The notes beneath the pieces were generated by a model. The model was given only the letters and a program-made list of their open reading frames with translations, searched no databases and was not told the origin of the DNA. Shown here one piece after another: positions 44,214 to 52,703 of a stretch of 64,000 bases of DNA. The stretch is from Haliscomenobacter sp. GTDB taxonomy: Bacteria; Bacteroidota; Bacteroidia; Chitinophagales; Saprospiraceae. Both the position numbers and the translations under genes were made by a program. Each line of letters begins with the position of its first letter. Positions within the stretch are counted from its first letter, which is position 1. Location: contig JADJPL010000011.1 in NCBI GenBank assembly GCA_016713275.1, forward strand, positions 172,892-236,891, written 5' to 3'.

Positions 44214-44849
44214 TTAAAGAATAACTTGTGCAGGGATATAAACGGGGAAATCGGCGATTTCCCCGCCGGGTAGTTGCATAGGTCTTTTCTGAATAAATGC
44301 ATCGACGACCAACGGGAAATATACGTGTTCCAGCGCCTGGACGTTTTTGGCTATTTCGGCGGGGCTGTCCTCCGGAAAAACCGGGCAACAGGCTTGGAAC
44401 AGAATAGCCCCTTCGTCGTAGCGTTCGTTCACCAAATGGATAGTGATCCCGGTTTCCCGGTCGCCTGATTGACGCACCGCTTCATGTACGTGCATGCCAT
44501 ACATGCCTTTCCCTCCGTATTTTGGGAGCAGCGCCGGATGAATATTGAGCATCCGGCCTTCGAAACGGCGAACCAGGTATGGAGGAATTTTCCAGAGAAA
44601 TCCGGCCAGAACGATATATTCCACCTGAAAAGCATCCAATTGAGCAAGGAGGTCTTCGGTTTGGGTGAAGTTTTGCCGTTCAATGATCTGGGTGGGAATG
44701 TGGAAGGCGGCCGCAATTTGGAGCACCGGCGCATCGGAGCGGTTGGAAACAACGAGCCCTACGCGAATATCCTGTCGCAAAGCGAAGTATTCCATGATTT
44801 TCCGGGCATTAGACCCGGTTCCGGATGCAAAAATGGCGATGTTCTTCAC
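44214..44849 (-). CDS. purN: Phosphoribosylglycinamide formyltransferase (GART)
   Basis: Third step of purine synthesis: transfers formyl from 10-formyl-THF to glycinamide ribonucleotide. A 211-aa protein with the N-terminal phosphate loop IAIFASGTGSNARKIMEYF, the LAGFLWKIPPYLV segment, the folate/catalytic stretch NIHPALLPKYGGKGMYGMHVH (conserved Asn-His), and TGITIHLVNERYDEGAILFQ with the Asp. GTG 44849 (VKNIAIF) was chosen because it is the family start; the open frame runs 29 codons further with unrelated sequence. The gene follows porD on the same strand at 155 bp. Confidence 0.92.
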   Translation of the reverse strand: MKNIAIFASGTGSNARKIMEYFALRQDIRVGLVVSNRSDAPVLQIAAAFHIPTQIIERQNFTQTEDLLAQLDAFQVEYIVLAGFLWKIPPYLVRRFEGRMLNIHPALLPKYGGKGMYGMHVHEAVRQSGDRETGITIHLVNERYDEGAILFQACCPVFPEDSPAEIAKNVQALEHVYFPLVVDAFIQKRPMQLPGGEIADFPVYIPAQVIL

Positions 44850-45004
44850 GGCAGCTTCTTTTGGAAGTCTACGATCAATCTTCTCTACACAATAAACGAA
44901 ATAATCCGTGCATACCCAACATACACAGGTTGACAACTATTTAACGCACAAACCCTCTACCTTTTAGGTATATGCCGGCAGAAAGTTTTCGGAAAACGAA
45001 ACCG

Positions 45005-45904
45005 TTAGTTCAATGTGCGGTATTTAGCCATGTTCGTAGGGTCGATACGGGTCATCACCCGGATGGCCTGTTCTTTTTCCTGAGGCGTTCCGAGTTTGAA
45101 AATTTCCATCACCTCCTGCCCTTTGGTGTTGACGAACATTTGAACGATCATGGAGTTGGGATAGGTTTGGTGGACTTTAAGGACATTTTCCAGGGTTTCG
45201 GAGAGGATCGCCCGTCCTTTGGCCACGTCCTGATGCATGATATCCAGCGATTGCCGGTGGTAAGCGTACATCGCTTCCCGGAAAAGGCGTACCCTGGGGG
45301 AAAGGAGGTTTTCGACGATCCAGAATCGGTTCCGGTTGCCGTCGACCGATCGCCATCCCGGGTAGGTTCCTCCCGCTCCCTGGGGCACCGTGTTGAGAAT
45401 ATCCTGGGCCGTCAGGAAATGCGGTTCTCCTCCGTATAGGGAAAAGGAATCATAATCCAGTCCCAAAATGATATACATATAAAACGAGAGTACGGAAGAG
45501 AGGTTGTCGTTAAAGGAATTGCGGGAAAATTGCAGCGGCTGGTTTTGCTCATAGCTGAATACGAGCTCGCGGTCGATATGATTCAGAATCGGGGTTTCGT
45601 AATTGCTTCCGTATACTGGCCGGGAAGCCTGGACGGCGAGATCAATTTTAAAGCTGGTAGCAGAGAATTCTTCCTGGAGGGTGAGCAGCAGGTTGCAGTT
45701 AATGCGTTCGTTGGTCTCGAACACGTCCTCGGTCCATTTGGTGTTGTTGAGGAAGTCGGTGATCGCCAGCTCCAGGCTTTCGAAAAGCCGGGGGTCGGCA
45801 TTTTGGAGTTTTTGCACGTTGATTTTGACGGTGCAGTTGATTTCCTGAGAGAACCCCTGGGCGATGGTTGTTGTGAAAGCCAGCAGAAGGAAGAATGGTT
45901 TCAT
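45005..45904 (-). CDS. porD: PorD/DUF4835 type IX secretion component
   Basis: A 299-aa periplasmic protein with signal peptide (ending TIAQGFSQ) and the full DUF4835 pattern: EINCTVKINVQKLQNADPRLFESLE, then SFYMYIILGLDYDSFSLYGGEPHF and YPGWRSVDGNRNRFWIVENLL. PorD is needed for type IX secretion in Porphyromonas (family knowledge). In most Bacteroidota this gene follows coaBC, as it does here (30-bp gap), which supports the call. Confidence 0.92.
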   Translation of the reverse strand: MKPFFLLLAFTTTIAQGFSQEINCTVKINVQKLQNADPRLFESLELAITDFLNNTKWTEDVFETNERINCNLLLTLQEEFSATSFKIDLAVQASRPVYGSNYETPILNHIDRELVFSYEQNQPLQFSRNSFNDNLSSVLSFYMYIILGLDYDSFSLYGGEPHFLTAQDILNTVPQGAGGTYPGWRSVDGNRNRFWIVENLLSPRVRLFREAMYAYHRQSLDIMHQDVAKGRAILSETLENVLKVHQTYPNSMIVQMFVNTKGQEVMEIFKLGTPQEKEQAIRVMTRIDPTNMAKYRTLN

Positions 45905-45934
45905 AGGAGCAGCGGTTTATGGTCAATTGCAGGT

Positions 45935-47139
45935 TCAGCGGAGGGCCAGCATACCAGCCAGGGCGTCGAGTATATCGGCGGCGACCTCCTGCTTTGACTT
46001 TAACTGAAAATCCAAGCGCTTATTGTCCCGGAAGAAAATCGTGATCTTGTTGGTGTCGTGGTGGAAACCGGCGCCTGGGTCCGTAAGGGTGTTAAGGACG
46101 ATGAAGTCGAAGTTTTTTCGTTCCAGTTTTTGCATGGCCTGGGCTTCGGCGTCGTGGGTTTCCAGGGCGAAACCGACGAGGAGCTGGCCATTGGCTTTTG
46201 CTTGCCCAAATCGGCGGCGATATCCGGGTTTTTGACGAGTTGGATCGAAAGGGAATCCTGGGATTTTTTGATTTTTTCCGTTGCCGCTTCGGCGGGCCGG
46301 TAATCGGCGACTGCGGCAGAAAGGATAGCGGCTTGGCTATCCGGCCAGCACTTCAGCGCTTCGGCGTGCATTTCCCGGGCGCTTTCCACCCGGAGGAGCC
46401 GGACGCGGGGATTGGGGCGTTCCTGGGAAGGACCCAGGATAAGGGTAACGTTCGCGCCTCTTTCTGCGGCGGCATTGGCGATGGCAACGCCCATTTTGCC
46501 CGAGGACCGGTTGCCGATAAAGCGCACCGGGTCGATGGCTTCGAACGTAGGCCCTGCGGTGATCAGCAGGTTTATTCCGGAAAGGTCGTGGGCTGTCCGC
46601 AGCGATTGTTCGAGAAATTCAAGGATGGATTCTGGTTCGGCCATTCGGCCTTCGCCGTGCAATCCGCTGGCCAGTTCGCCCGACCCCGGGGGGATCAACC
46701 GGTGGCCAATCTGTTCGAGCAGGCGCACATTGGCTTGGGTAGCCGGGTGCCGCCACATATCCAGGTCCATGGCAGGAGCAAAAAACACCGGGCAACGAGC
46801 CGACAAGTAGCAGGCAGTCAGGATATTATCGCATAGGCCATGCGCCATTTTCGCCAGGGTATTGGCGGTGGCGGGCGCAATGACCATCGCATCGGCCCAT
46901 CGGCCCAGTTCGACGTGGTTGTGCCAGCCGCTTTCGGAAGAAACCTCCGAATAGACCGGGCGTTTGGAAAGGGTGGAGAGGGTAAGCGGGGCAATAAAAT
47001 CGGCGGCTGCGGCGGTCATAAGGACCTGGACTTCCGCCCCCGCTTTGATGAATAAACGCGCCAGCATAGCCGCCTTGTAAGCGGCTATGCTGCCGGTGAT
47101 TCCGAGTAAAATACGCTTTCCCTTTAAAGCGGAAGACAT
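45935..47139 (-). CDS. coaBC: Bifunctional phosphopantothenoylcysteine decarboxylase/synthetase (one frameshift)
   Basis: Makes 4'-phosphopantetheine from phosphopantothenate in coenzyme A synthesis. The CoaC half begins KRILLGITGSIAAYKAAMLARLF and carries the FMN/active-site His in GWHNHVELGRWADAMVIAPATANTLAKMAHGLCDN and the substrate loop with PAMDLDMW. The CoaB half has TAGPTFEAIDPVRFIGNRSSGKMG. Near 46195 the frame breaks inside KQKANGQLLVGFALETHDAEA; one missing A in an A run explains it. The end (MQKLERKNFDFIVLNTL...) continues in another frame to 45935. ATG 47139 fits the family start. The gene is normally essential, so a sequencing error is likelier than a true mutation. Confidence 0.88.
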
Positions 47140-47190
47140 GAGCGGGGAGATCAAAGATTATAGCGCGCCCATTATAAACAGGCGGGCGGG

Positions 47191-47535
47191 TTATTGCTGT
47201 GCTTTCGGGTTTCTTTCCGCATACCGGAAAACAATCTCATTGTTCAGGAACTCGTCCAGGGCAATGATCGCCGGGTTGGGAAGGCGCTCGTAGAATTTGG
47301 AGATCTCGATCTGCTCCTTGTTTTCGCTGATTTCTTCGATCGCATCCGAACTCGTAGCGAATTCTTCCAGTTTGTTGTGCAGTTCGCGTTTGATATCTAC
47401 GCCAAGCTGCCTTGCCCGCTTGGAGACAATTACGAGGGATTCATAAATATTGGCGGATTTTCCAGCGATTTCGTCCATGTTACGGGCGCGAACGTTGGGA
47501 TCCAGCCCCTGGACCTTGTTTTTGATATCAGACAT
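47191..47535 (-). CDS. rpoZ: RNA polymerase omega subunit
   Basis: A 114-aa Bacteroidota-type omega. The conserved part is NIYESLVIVSKRARQLGVDIKRELHNKLEE, matching the RpoZ fold that wraps the beta' C-terminus, with a longer acidic tail than in Proteobacteria. It assists assembly of RNA polymerase. It starts inside the last codons of bamD (8-bp overlap) and is followed by coaBC after 51 bp, the standard order in this phylum. Confidence 0.9.
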   Translation of the reverse strand: MSDIKNKVQGLDPNVRARNMDEIAGKSANIYESLVIVSKRARQLGVDIKRELHNKLEEFATSSDAIEEISENKEQIEISKFYERLPNPAIIALDEFLNNEIVFRYAERNPKAQQ

Positions 47536-48346
47536 TATTGAGTTGTTTTATTTTTTGTACAATTTGATCGCGGGCGTTTTCCATCTCTTTGCGATAGCTT
47601 GATTTGGCATACTTTTGAAGAAACTCGGTGATCAGGTCCTGGGTTTCTTCGTAGCGTTCTTTCCTTCTTTCCAGGACGCTGTTATCGGCACGAAGGAAGG
47701 ACGCCCGGAAGATCATATACCGCACCTGTTCCGCATTATCGGTTTCCGGGAAATCCTTTAACAAGTTTTCAAACGAGTTGATGGCCGATTGATATTGCCG
47801 GATATTGAAGTATAATTTCCCTTCTTCGTAGGCTTTTTCTTCCAGCTTGGACCGCATTTCATCGATCAGGAGGTTGCATTCCTGCACTCGTTTGCTTTCC
47901 GGATACAGGGTGACGAAATTCTCCAACTCCTCAATCGCCTTGAGGGTGTATTCCTGGTCCAGCCGGAACGTAGGGGAGAGCTGGTAATTGGAATAGGCCG
48001 ACATGAAATCGGCTTCCTCCCGCAAGGGGCTTACGCCGTAGGTTTGGGCAAAGGTTTTGAAGTAATGGGTCGCCAGAATATAGTCTTCCAGGTAATAAAA
48101 GGTGTAAGCGTATTTGAAATAAATATCTTCCCCTTCCTTGCGGCCCCGGAAACTGGTGATAATCAATTCAAAGAGCGTCTGGGCTTTCTGATATTCTTTT
48201 TCCTGATAGAAATTCAGGGCTTCTTTATACAGCAATTCCGGGTCCCCGCTGGTGCGGATCTTTTCGAATTCGCTTTTGCACGACACCATCAGCGAAAGGA
48301 GGGCCATGCCAATGAAAAGGCGGATAGAATAAGGCATTCGATTCAT
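47528..48346 (-). CDS. bamD: Outer membrane protein assembly factor BamD
   Basis: A 272-aa lipoprotein of the BAM complex, which inserts barrels in the outer membrane. Signal and lipobox: LFIGMALLSLMVSC. Five TPR-like repeats follow, beginning GDPELLYKEALNFYQEKEYQKAQTLFELIITSF and DIYFKYAYTFYYLEDYILATHYFKTF, with the later YSNYQLSPTFRLDQEYTLKAIEELENFV typical of BamD/YfiO. ATG 48346 was chosen because it begins the lipoprotein signal and sits just after the promoter. First gene of bamD-rpoZ-coaBC-porD. Confidence 0.93.
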   Translation of the reverse strand: MNRMPYSIRLFIGMALLSLMVSCKSEFEKIRTSGDPELLYKEALNFYQEKEYQKAQTLFELIITSFRGRKEGEDIYFKYAYTFYYLEDYILATHYFKTFAQTYGVSPLREEADFMSAYSNYQLSPTFRLDQEYTLKAIEELENFVTLYPESKRVQECNLLIDEMRSKLEEKAYEEGKLYFNIRQYQSAINSFENLLKDFPETDNAEQVRYMIFRASFLRADNSVLERRKERYEETQDLITEFLQKYAKSSYRKEMENARDQIVQKIKQLNNV

Positions 48347-48353
48347 AAGGCTG

Positions 48354-48384
48354 CAAAAATACTGGTTTTTGGAATACGGAACAA
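48354..48384 (-). promoter_or_regulatory. Promoter of the bamD operon
   Basis: On the minus strand TTG (48382-48384), 20 bp, TATTTTTG (48354-48361): perfect Bacteroidota -33/-7 spacing. The -7 box ends 7 bp before the bamD ATG, so the transcript would be almost leaderless. Confidence 0.75.
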
Positions 48385-48449
48385 GCGTAAATTTAGAGAG
48401 GCTTCTTTGAGGCGTATGGTTGGCTGTTCGCGATGTTCCCTCCATTTTG

Positions 48450-48457
48450 TATCTTTG
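48450..48457 (+). promoter_or_regulatory. Candidate -7 element for the DUF3137 gene
   Basis: TATCTTTG matches TAnnTTTG and is 39 bp before the ATG, but no TTG stands at the right distance, so the promoter is only half supported. Confidence 0.4.
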
Positions 48458-48496
48458 GACTCCGGCTGCCTTCCCAAAAGCGGCTAGCCGGCCACC

Positions 48497-49423
48497 ATGA
48501 AGCGGCAGGATCAATTCCGCATTTTTTACAACCATACCATTCATCCGGAGCTGATGCGCCTGGAGCGGCTCCGTCTTAGGCTGCTCGGGTTGATCGTCCT
48601 CTCGGCGTTGGTGCTCGGCGGGCTGTTTGTTGTGGAAGCCTTTATCGGAGAAATGGTGGTGATGCTCTGGTTTGCAATCCCGATCACGTTGTACCTCGCC
48701 TACCTGACGTTTCGGGTCCGCCGGTTTGTACAGACCTTCAAACCGCGGATCATGAACCTGGTCCTGGATTTTATCGACGATGCCCCAAATCTGGGAGAGT
48801 TGAAATACGACGCCAATCGCGACATCCCGAAAGACCTATTCCTGCAAAGCAAGCTGTTTGCCACCAGCGCGCCGGTCTATTCGGGGGAAGACAGCATCTG
48901 GGGTAAAGTGGGAGAAATGGATTTCCACCTTTGCGAGCTGAAAGTCCAGGAACTATCCCCGGTACGCAGCGGGCTGGACTTGGTGTTCAAAGGAATTTTC
49001 CTGCATGCGGCTTTCCCGGAGGATACCCATGGGCAGGTTATCCTCTGGCCCCGCAAACACCGGCAGTTTTTAACCCGCGAGGTTAAAGCCTTTACCTGGG
49101 AGGGAGGAGAAAATGCCGATAAGGAAATCCTGAATGAAGATTTTAAGGAAATCTTCATGACGTATGCCACCAAAACTACCCATGTGACAGGCATCCTTTC
49201 GGAGCCCATGCAGGAGGCTATCGTCCGCTACCACCGGCTCACCGGCAAGGATTTATATCTTTCTTTTGCCGAACAGGATATTTATGTGGCGGTTACCGAA
49301 CCTCGGGATATGCTGGAGCCTTATCTGTTCCAGTCCAATGTCAGCTTCGAGCTGGTTCGGGGGTATGCGGAGGACATCCAACTGCTGCTCGGTATCGTGG
49401 AGGATTTTGATAAAACACATTAG
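48497..49423 (+). CDS. DUF3137 membrane protein
   Basis: A 308-aa protein with two adjacent helices near the N-terminus (LRLLGLIVLSALVLGGLFVVEAF and VVMLWFAIPITLYLAYLTF) and a cytoplasmic beta-rich region typical of DUF3137. That region has the GEDSIWGKVGEMDFHLCELKVQE, LVFKGIFLHAAFP and HVTGILSEPMQEAIVRYHRLTGKDLYLSFAEQDIYVAV segments. Family members are conserved but uncharacterised. It is divergent from bamD, with the TraB-family gene following 109 bp later. Confidence 0.88.
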   Translation: MKRQDQFRIFYNHTIHPELMRLERLRLRLLGLIVLSALVLGGLFVVEAFIGEMVVMLWFAIPITLYLAYLTFRVRRFVQTFKPRIMNLVLDFIDDAPNLGELKYDANRDIPKDLFLQSKLFATSAPVYSGEDSIWGKVGEMDFHLCELKVQELSPVRSGLDLVFKGIFLHAAFPEDTHGQVILWPRKHRQFLTREVKAFTWEGGENADKEILNEDFKEIFMTYATKTTHVTGILSEPMQEAIVRYHRLTGKDLYLSFAEQDIYVAVTEPRDMLEPYLFQSNVSFELVRGYAEDIQLLLGIVEDFDKTH

Positions 49424-49532
49424 GCCGTTTGGTGTTATTATTAGACTTGTTTCGACGGGTTTAAAACGGCTCTTTTCCGCCCAAGCAGACCAGCCGCAGC
49501 AAGTCTGTAAAAAAAATCCAAACGCTTCCTTT

Positions 49533-50441
49533 ATGAAATCGGTGTTCCAACGTCCGCTCCTGTTCTTACCTCTTTTTTTCCTTGTCCTGCAGCCGCTTGC
49601 GGCCCAAACGGCCGGCGAAGCTTCTGCGGTCCGGTCGTTGTTGTGGGAAATCAAGGGAAAAGGCCTGACCAAGCCTTCCTATCTGTACGGAACCATCCAC
49701 CTGATTGGCAAGTCCGACTTTTTCCTTACCGAAGCGACGGAGAAGGCCTTTGGCGAAGCTCAGCGGGTGGCTTTTGAGATCGATCTGGAGGAGATGGGGG
49801 ATTTTTCGACCCTGATGCCGCTGCTGATGCAGTCTTTTATGAAAAAAGATACGACGCTGAGCGATCTGCTGTCGCCAGAGGAATACCGTGCCGTCAAAGC
49901 GCACTTTGAGCAACTGGGCTTGCCGATGTTTTTTCTCGACCGGATCAAGCCCATGTTCCTAACCGCGCTGGACCCACAAGCTATGGCCCGGACGGGGGAA
50001 GCCGAGGAGACGGTCTCCTACGAAATCGAGTTTCTCCGCATGGCCCAGGAGGCGGATAAACCCATCGACGGACTGGAAACCGCCGCCTTTCAAATGAGCA
50101 TGTTCGACAGCATTCCGTACCGCGTGCAGGCAAGAATGCTTGTGGACATGGTCAAAGGCAATCCGGAAGAAGGAGGCAACCAGGAATTTCAGCAGATGGT
50201 CGAAATGTATAAAAATCAGGATATCGAAGGGATGCAAGGCATGCTTGGCGCCGATAAGGAAATAGCGGCCTACGAAAATCTGCTGCTGGTCAACCGCAAC
50301 CGAAAGTGGATTCCCATAATGGAAAAAATGATGGCGGAAAAACCCACCTTTTTTGCTGTTGGCGCCGGCCATCTCGGAGGGCCCCAGGGAGTGGTTCAGT
50401 TGCTCCGGGATTCCGGATATTCGATTACTGCACTTAAATAG
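49533..50441 (+). CDS. TraB/GumN (TIKI-like) family protein
   Basis: A 302-aa exported protein (signal peptide ending LQPLAAQ). It has the two signature His-containing motifs of the TraB/GumN/TIKI clan: SYLYGTIHLIGKSDFF near the N-terminus and FFAVGAGHLGGPQGVVQLLRDSGYSI at the end. An acidic middle contains the Glu of VAFEIDLEEM. TIKI proteins are metalloproteases on Wnt in animals; bacterial roles are unknown. The open frame starting at 49266 overlaps DUF3137 and is rejected in favour of ATG 49533. Confidence 0.88.
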   Translation: MKSVFQRPLLFLPLFFLVLQPLAAQTAGEASAVRSLLWEIKGKGLTKPSYLYGTIHLIGKSDFFLTEATEKAFGEAQRVAFEIDLEEMGDFSTLMPLLMQSFMKKDTTLSDLLSPEEYRAVKAHFEQLGLPMFFLDRIKPMFLTALDPQAMARTGEAEETVSYEIEFLRMAQEADKPIDGLETAAFQMSMFDSIPYRVQARMLVDMVKGNPEEGGNQEFQQMVEMYKNQDIEGMQGMLGADKEIAAYENLLLVNRNRKWIPIMEKMMAEKPTFFAVGAGHLGGPQGVVQLLRDSGYSITALK

Positions 50442-50449
50442 CCTGCTGA

Positions 50450-50650
50450 ATGGATTTTCGCTACATCACGCTTTGGGTTTTTGTTTTGCTGCTTCTGGGT
50501 ATTGGTTTGATTATTCTTTATCCAACTCCCGGCATGCTTGCCTTTGGCACAATCGTATTGCCCTTCCTTCTGGTATTTCAGGTGTGGGCCATCCTGCGTT
50601 CCGGGGATAAAGGCCGGGAAGAGAACGGCAAGTGGTATGAAAATTCCTGA
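50450..50650 (+). CDS. Small two-helix membrane protein
   Basis: A 66-aa protein, 8 bp after the TraB gene, with two hydrophobic helices (ITLWVFVLLLLGIGLIILYP and LAFGTIVLPFLLVFQVWAIL) and a charged tail (RSGDKGREENGKWYE). No family recognised, but spacing and composition make a real gene likely. It may anchor or assist the TraB protein; inference from position only. Confidence 0.6.
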   Translation: MDFRYITLWVFVLLLLGIGLIILYPTPGMLAFGTIVLPFLLVFQVWAILRSGDKGREENGKWYENS

Positions 50651-50880
50651 GGCAACCGGCGCTTCTGCCGGGCATGCTCCCACGTCGTGTTTGATCGCGT
50701 CAATGATATAAGTCATTCGCTTTGTCCTCTCTTATCATTTCAGAATCTAATGGTTTGAGGTAAACTTTGAATAGAAGCCGGTTTTCCGGAATTGTTTACC
50801 AATAAACCGAAGATAATGAGTGCCCTGATCGCTAATGAAAAGAGGACGGACAAGGGCGCAAACGCTTTTCCGTTCGCCAG

Positions 50881-51753
50881 ATGCTGGTAGCTTTGGAGTT
50901 GGGTATTGCCGACGAAGCAGTATTGCGGTTTCTCGACTTTTTTACCCAGGCCATTCCCGTACACCAGGTTAATATGGTGCATGTCGCGCCTCCCTTTGAT
51001 TTGTTTCAGTCTTTGTACGAGCCAGATTCCCAACGCATGATCACCAACCTGGAATTCAACCGGGAGGTGATCCAGGAAATGCAGAACCGCATCCGGCTGC
51101 ATCCCCTGCACAACCAAACGCTGCTCTCTTTTGACCTTCGGGAGGGCGACCCTCTGGAAGCGCTTCTGGAGGAATCCCAAGCCCATCCTGCCGATCTCAC
51201 GGTAATCGGGCAGCGCACCGACAGCGGCGATCATGGGATTCTTGCCGCCAACCTCGTCCGCAAATCCAAAGGGGATGTCCTGATCATCCCCGAAGGGAGC
51301 GAACCAAGAATGGACCACCTTATCGTACCGGTCGATTTTTCGCCCTATTCGGTAAAAGCCCTCGAACGCGCCATCGCGTTGAGCCAAGCCATCCAATCGC
51401 CGGTTCGCATCACCTGCGTGAACGTGTACGAACTGCCCAACCTGAACATTTACCTGGTAGAGAAAATTGAGGACGTGCGCCGGATCATTCAGCAAGACCG
51501 GAAAGCAGCGTTCCAGGCATTTCTTACCCGCTATGCGCCCGAGGGAATGGCCGACCTTATAGACGCCGAAATGGTCGAACGGCAATTTGCCAGCGTAGCC
51601 TCCTACCTGTACGATTTTGCTATCCGGGAATCCGGCGCCCTGATCGTTATGGGGGCCAAAGGGCATTCCCGGGTAGAACGCCTGCTGTTGGGCAGCGTCA
51701 CCGAGAATTTGCTCAAACTGGACGACAGCATCCCGGTGCTGGTTGTCCGGTAG
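50881..51753 (+). CDS. Universal stress protein, two Usp domains (ATP motif in domain 2)
   Basis: A 290-aa tandem Usp. Domain 1 (about 1-140) begins MLVALELGIADEAVLRFLDFF and lacks the nucleotide motif. Domain 2 (about 143-290) begins DHLIVPVDFSPYSVKALERAIALS and ends with a complete G-2x-G-9x-G-S ATP-binding motif, GAKGHSRVERLLLGSVTENLL. ATG 50881 is used although the frame is open back to 50839. First gene of a cluster with a small unknown protein, a CBS-domain protein, a second Usp and another small protein. The 50651-50880 gap shows no clear promoter. Confidence 0.9.
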   Translation: MLVALELGIADEAVLRFLDFFTQAIPVHQVNMVHVAPPFDLFQSLYEPDSQRMITNLEFNREVIQEMQNRIRLHPLHNQTLLSFDLREGDPLEALLEESQAHPADLTVIGQRTDSGDHGILAANLVRKSKGDVLIIPEGSEPRMDHLIVPVDFSPYSVKALERAIALSQAIQSPVRITCVNVYELPNLNIYLVEKIEDVRRIIQQDRKAAFQAFLTRYAPEGMADLIDAEMVERQFASVASYLYDFAIRESGALIVMGAKGHSRVERLLLGSVTENLLKLDDSIPVLVVR

Positions 51754-51869
51754 GGATGCATCCGGACTGCCCGTTTTCTTTGTGATGAAAATCAGAATGG
51801 AAAATGAGTTTTGTCAATCGGGAGAAAAGGTAGGCCGGGTATTTTTATCATATTGGAAATGGAGGGGCT

Positions 51870-52253
51870 ATGATTATCAACGACCAAAAGACCTTGAGAG
51901 AAATACAGCGGGCGTTCAACCAGCTTTTCAACGCCTTGAAGATTGAGTTCTTCACAGGCCACCACGAGGCAGGCCAGGGATCGCCTATGGCGACCCGGCT
52001 GGATGGAGAGCAGCCGATCGGGCGGGTTCGAACCACGCATACCGAGGGCGATTTCCGTGTCCATGAGAATATGACGGTTCGCGAATTTGAGCAGGCCTTT
52101 TACGACACGTACGGATTGAACGTTCAGGTTTTCCGCCGTTCGGGAAACATCTGGATACAAACTACAGCGACCGATTCCTGGACGCTGGCCGAGCAAAACC
52201 GCAAAGGAAGCAGTTCTGAGCGGCTCTTTAACGAAAAGTACAACCCGTTATGA
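51870..52253 (+). CDS. Conserved-type protein of unknown function in the Usp/CBS cluster
   Basis: A 127-aa soluble, acidic-to-neutral protein with no signal peptide or helix-rich membrane part. It opens IINDQKTLREIQRAFNQLFNALKIEFFT, contains a Gly/Arg/His-rich middle, and ends NVQVFRRSGNIWIQTTATDSWTLAEQNRKG. The middle phrase MTVREFEQAFYDTYGLNVQVFRR could be a small nucleotide- or metabolite-binding fold, but I recognise no family. Its TGA overlaps the CBS gene's ATG (ATGA at 52250-52253), so the two are almost surely translated together. Confidence 0.75.
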   Translation: MIINDQKTLREIQRAFNQLFNALKIEFFTGHHEAGQGSPMATRLDGEQPIGRVRTTHTEGDFRVHENMTVREFEQAFYDTYGLNVQVFRRSGNIWIQTTATDSWTLAEQNRKGSSSERLFNEKYNPL

Positions 52254-52693
52254 CAACCAGCATCCAGCACAAAATTGCGGACATTATGAGCCGCCAGGTT
52301 TTGGTGGCGCATCCCGACCACGAGTTTCTGCCTTTATGCAGGCTTTTTTTGCTCATGAACATTCACCACCTGCCGGTAGTGCAAAAGGACAACGGCGAAA
52401 TCCTGGGCATACTCAGCGCCAACGACGTGCTCCGGGCTTTTAGTTTCAAGTTGCCTGAATTGGGACGTCTGGATGAGGCAACGCTGAATAAGCATTTCTC
52501 CGTTCTGGACCTCATGACGCCGCATCCGCTGCAGACGATCTCGCCGGAAGATCCGATCAGCCTTGCCGCCCGGATTTTTTCGGAGCGGAACATCAGTTCC
52601 CTTCCTGTAGTCGAGGAGGGCAAGCTGGTTGGGATTGTAACCAACAGGGATATCGTCAAATTTTACAGCCGGAACGCTACCGGGCAGGCTTAA
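52250..52693 (+). CDS. CBS-domain pair protein
   Basis: A 147-aa protein consisting of two CBS motifs (Bateman module). The first is about 8-75 (IADIMSRQVLVAHPDHEFLPLCRLFLLMNIHHLPVVQ...GILSANDVLRAF). The second is about 85-145 (VLDLMTPHPLQTISPEDPISLAARIFSERNISSLPVVEEGKLVGIVTNRDIVKF). Such stand-alone modules bind adenine nucleotides and report energy or stress status. It lies between a small unknown protein (4-bp overlap) and a second Usp (10-bp gap), which fits a nucleotide-sensing stress operon. Confidence 0.93.
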   Translation: MTTSIQHKIADIMSRQVLVAHPDHEFLPLCRLFLLMNIHHLPVVQKDNGEILGILSANDVLRAFSFKLPELGRLDEATLNKHFSVLDLMTPHPLQTISPEDPISLAARIFSERNISSLPVVEEGKLVGIVTNRDIVKFYSRNATGQA

Positions 52694-52703
52694 GCCTTCA
52701 GGT

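Noticed and set aside
50759..50810. GGTAAAC...GTTTACC inverted repeat as operator before the first Usp
   Set aside because: Only 7-bp arms with a 38-bp gap, and no promoter element nearby; could be chance.
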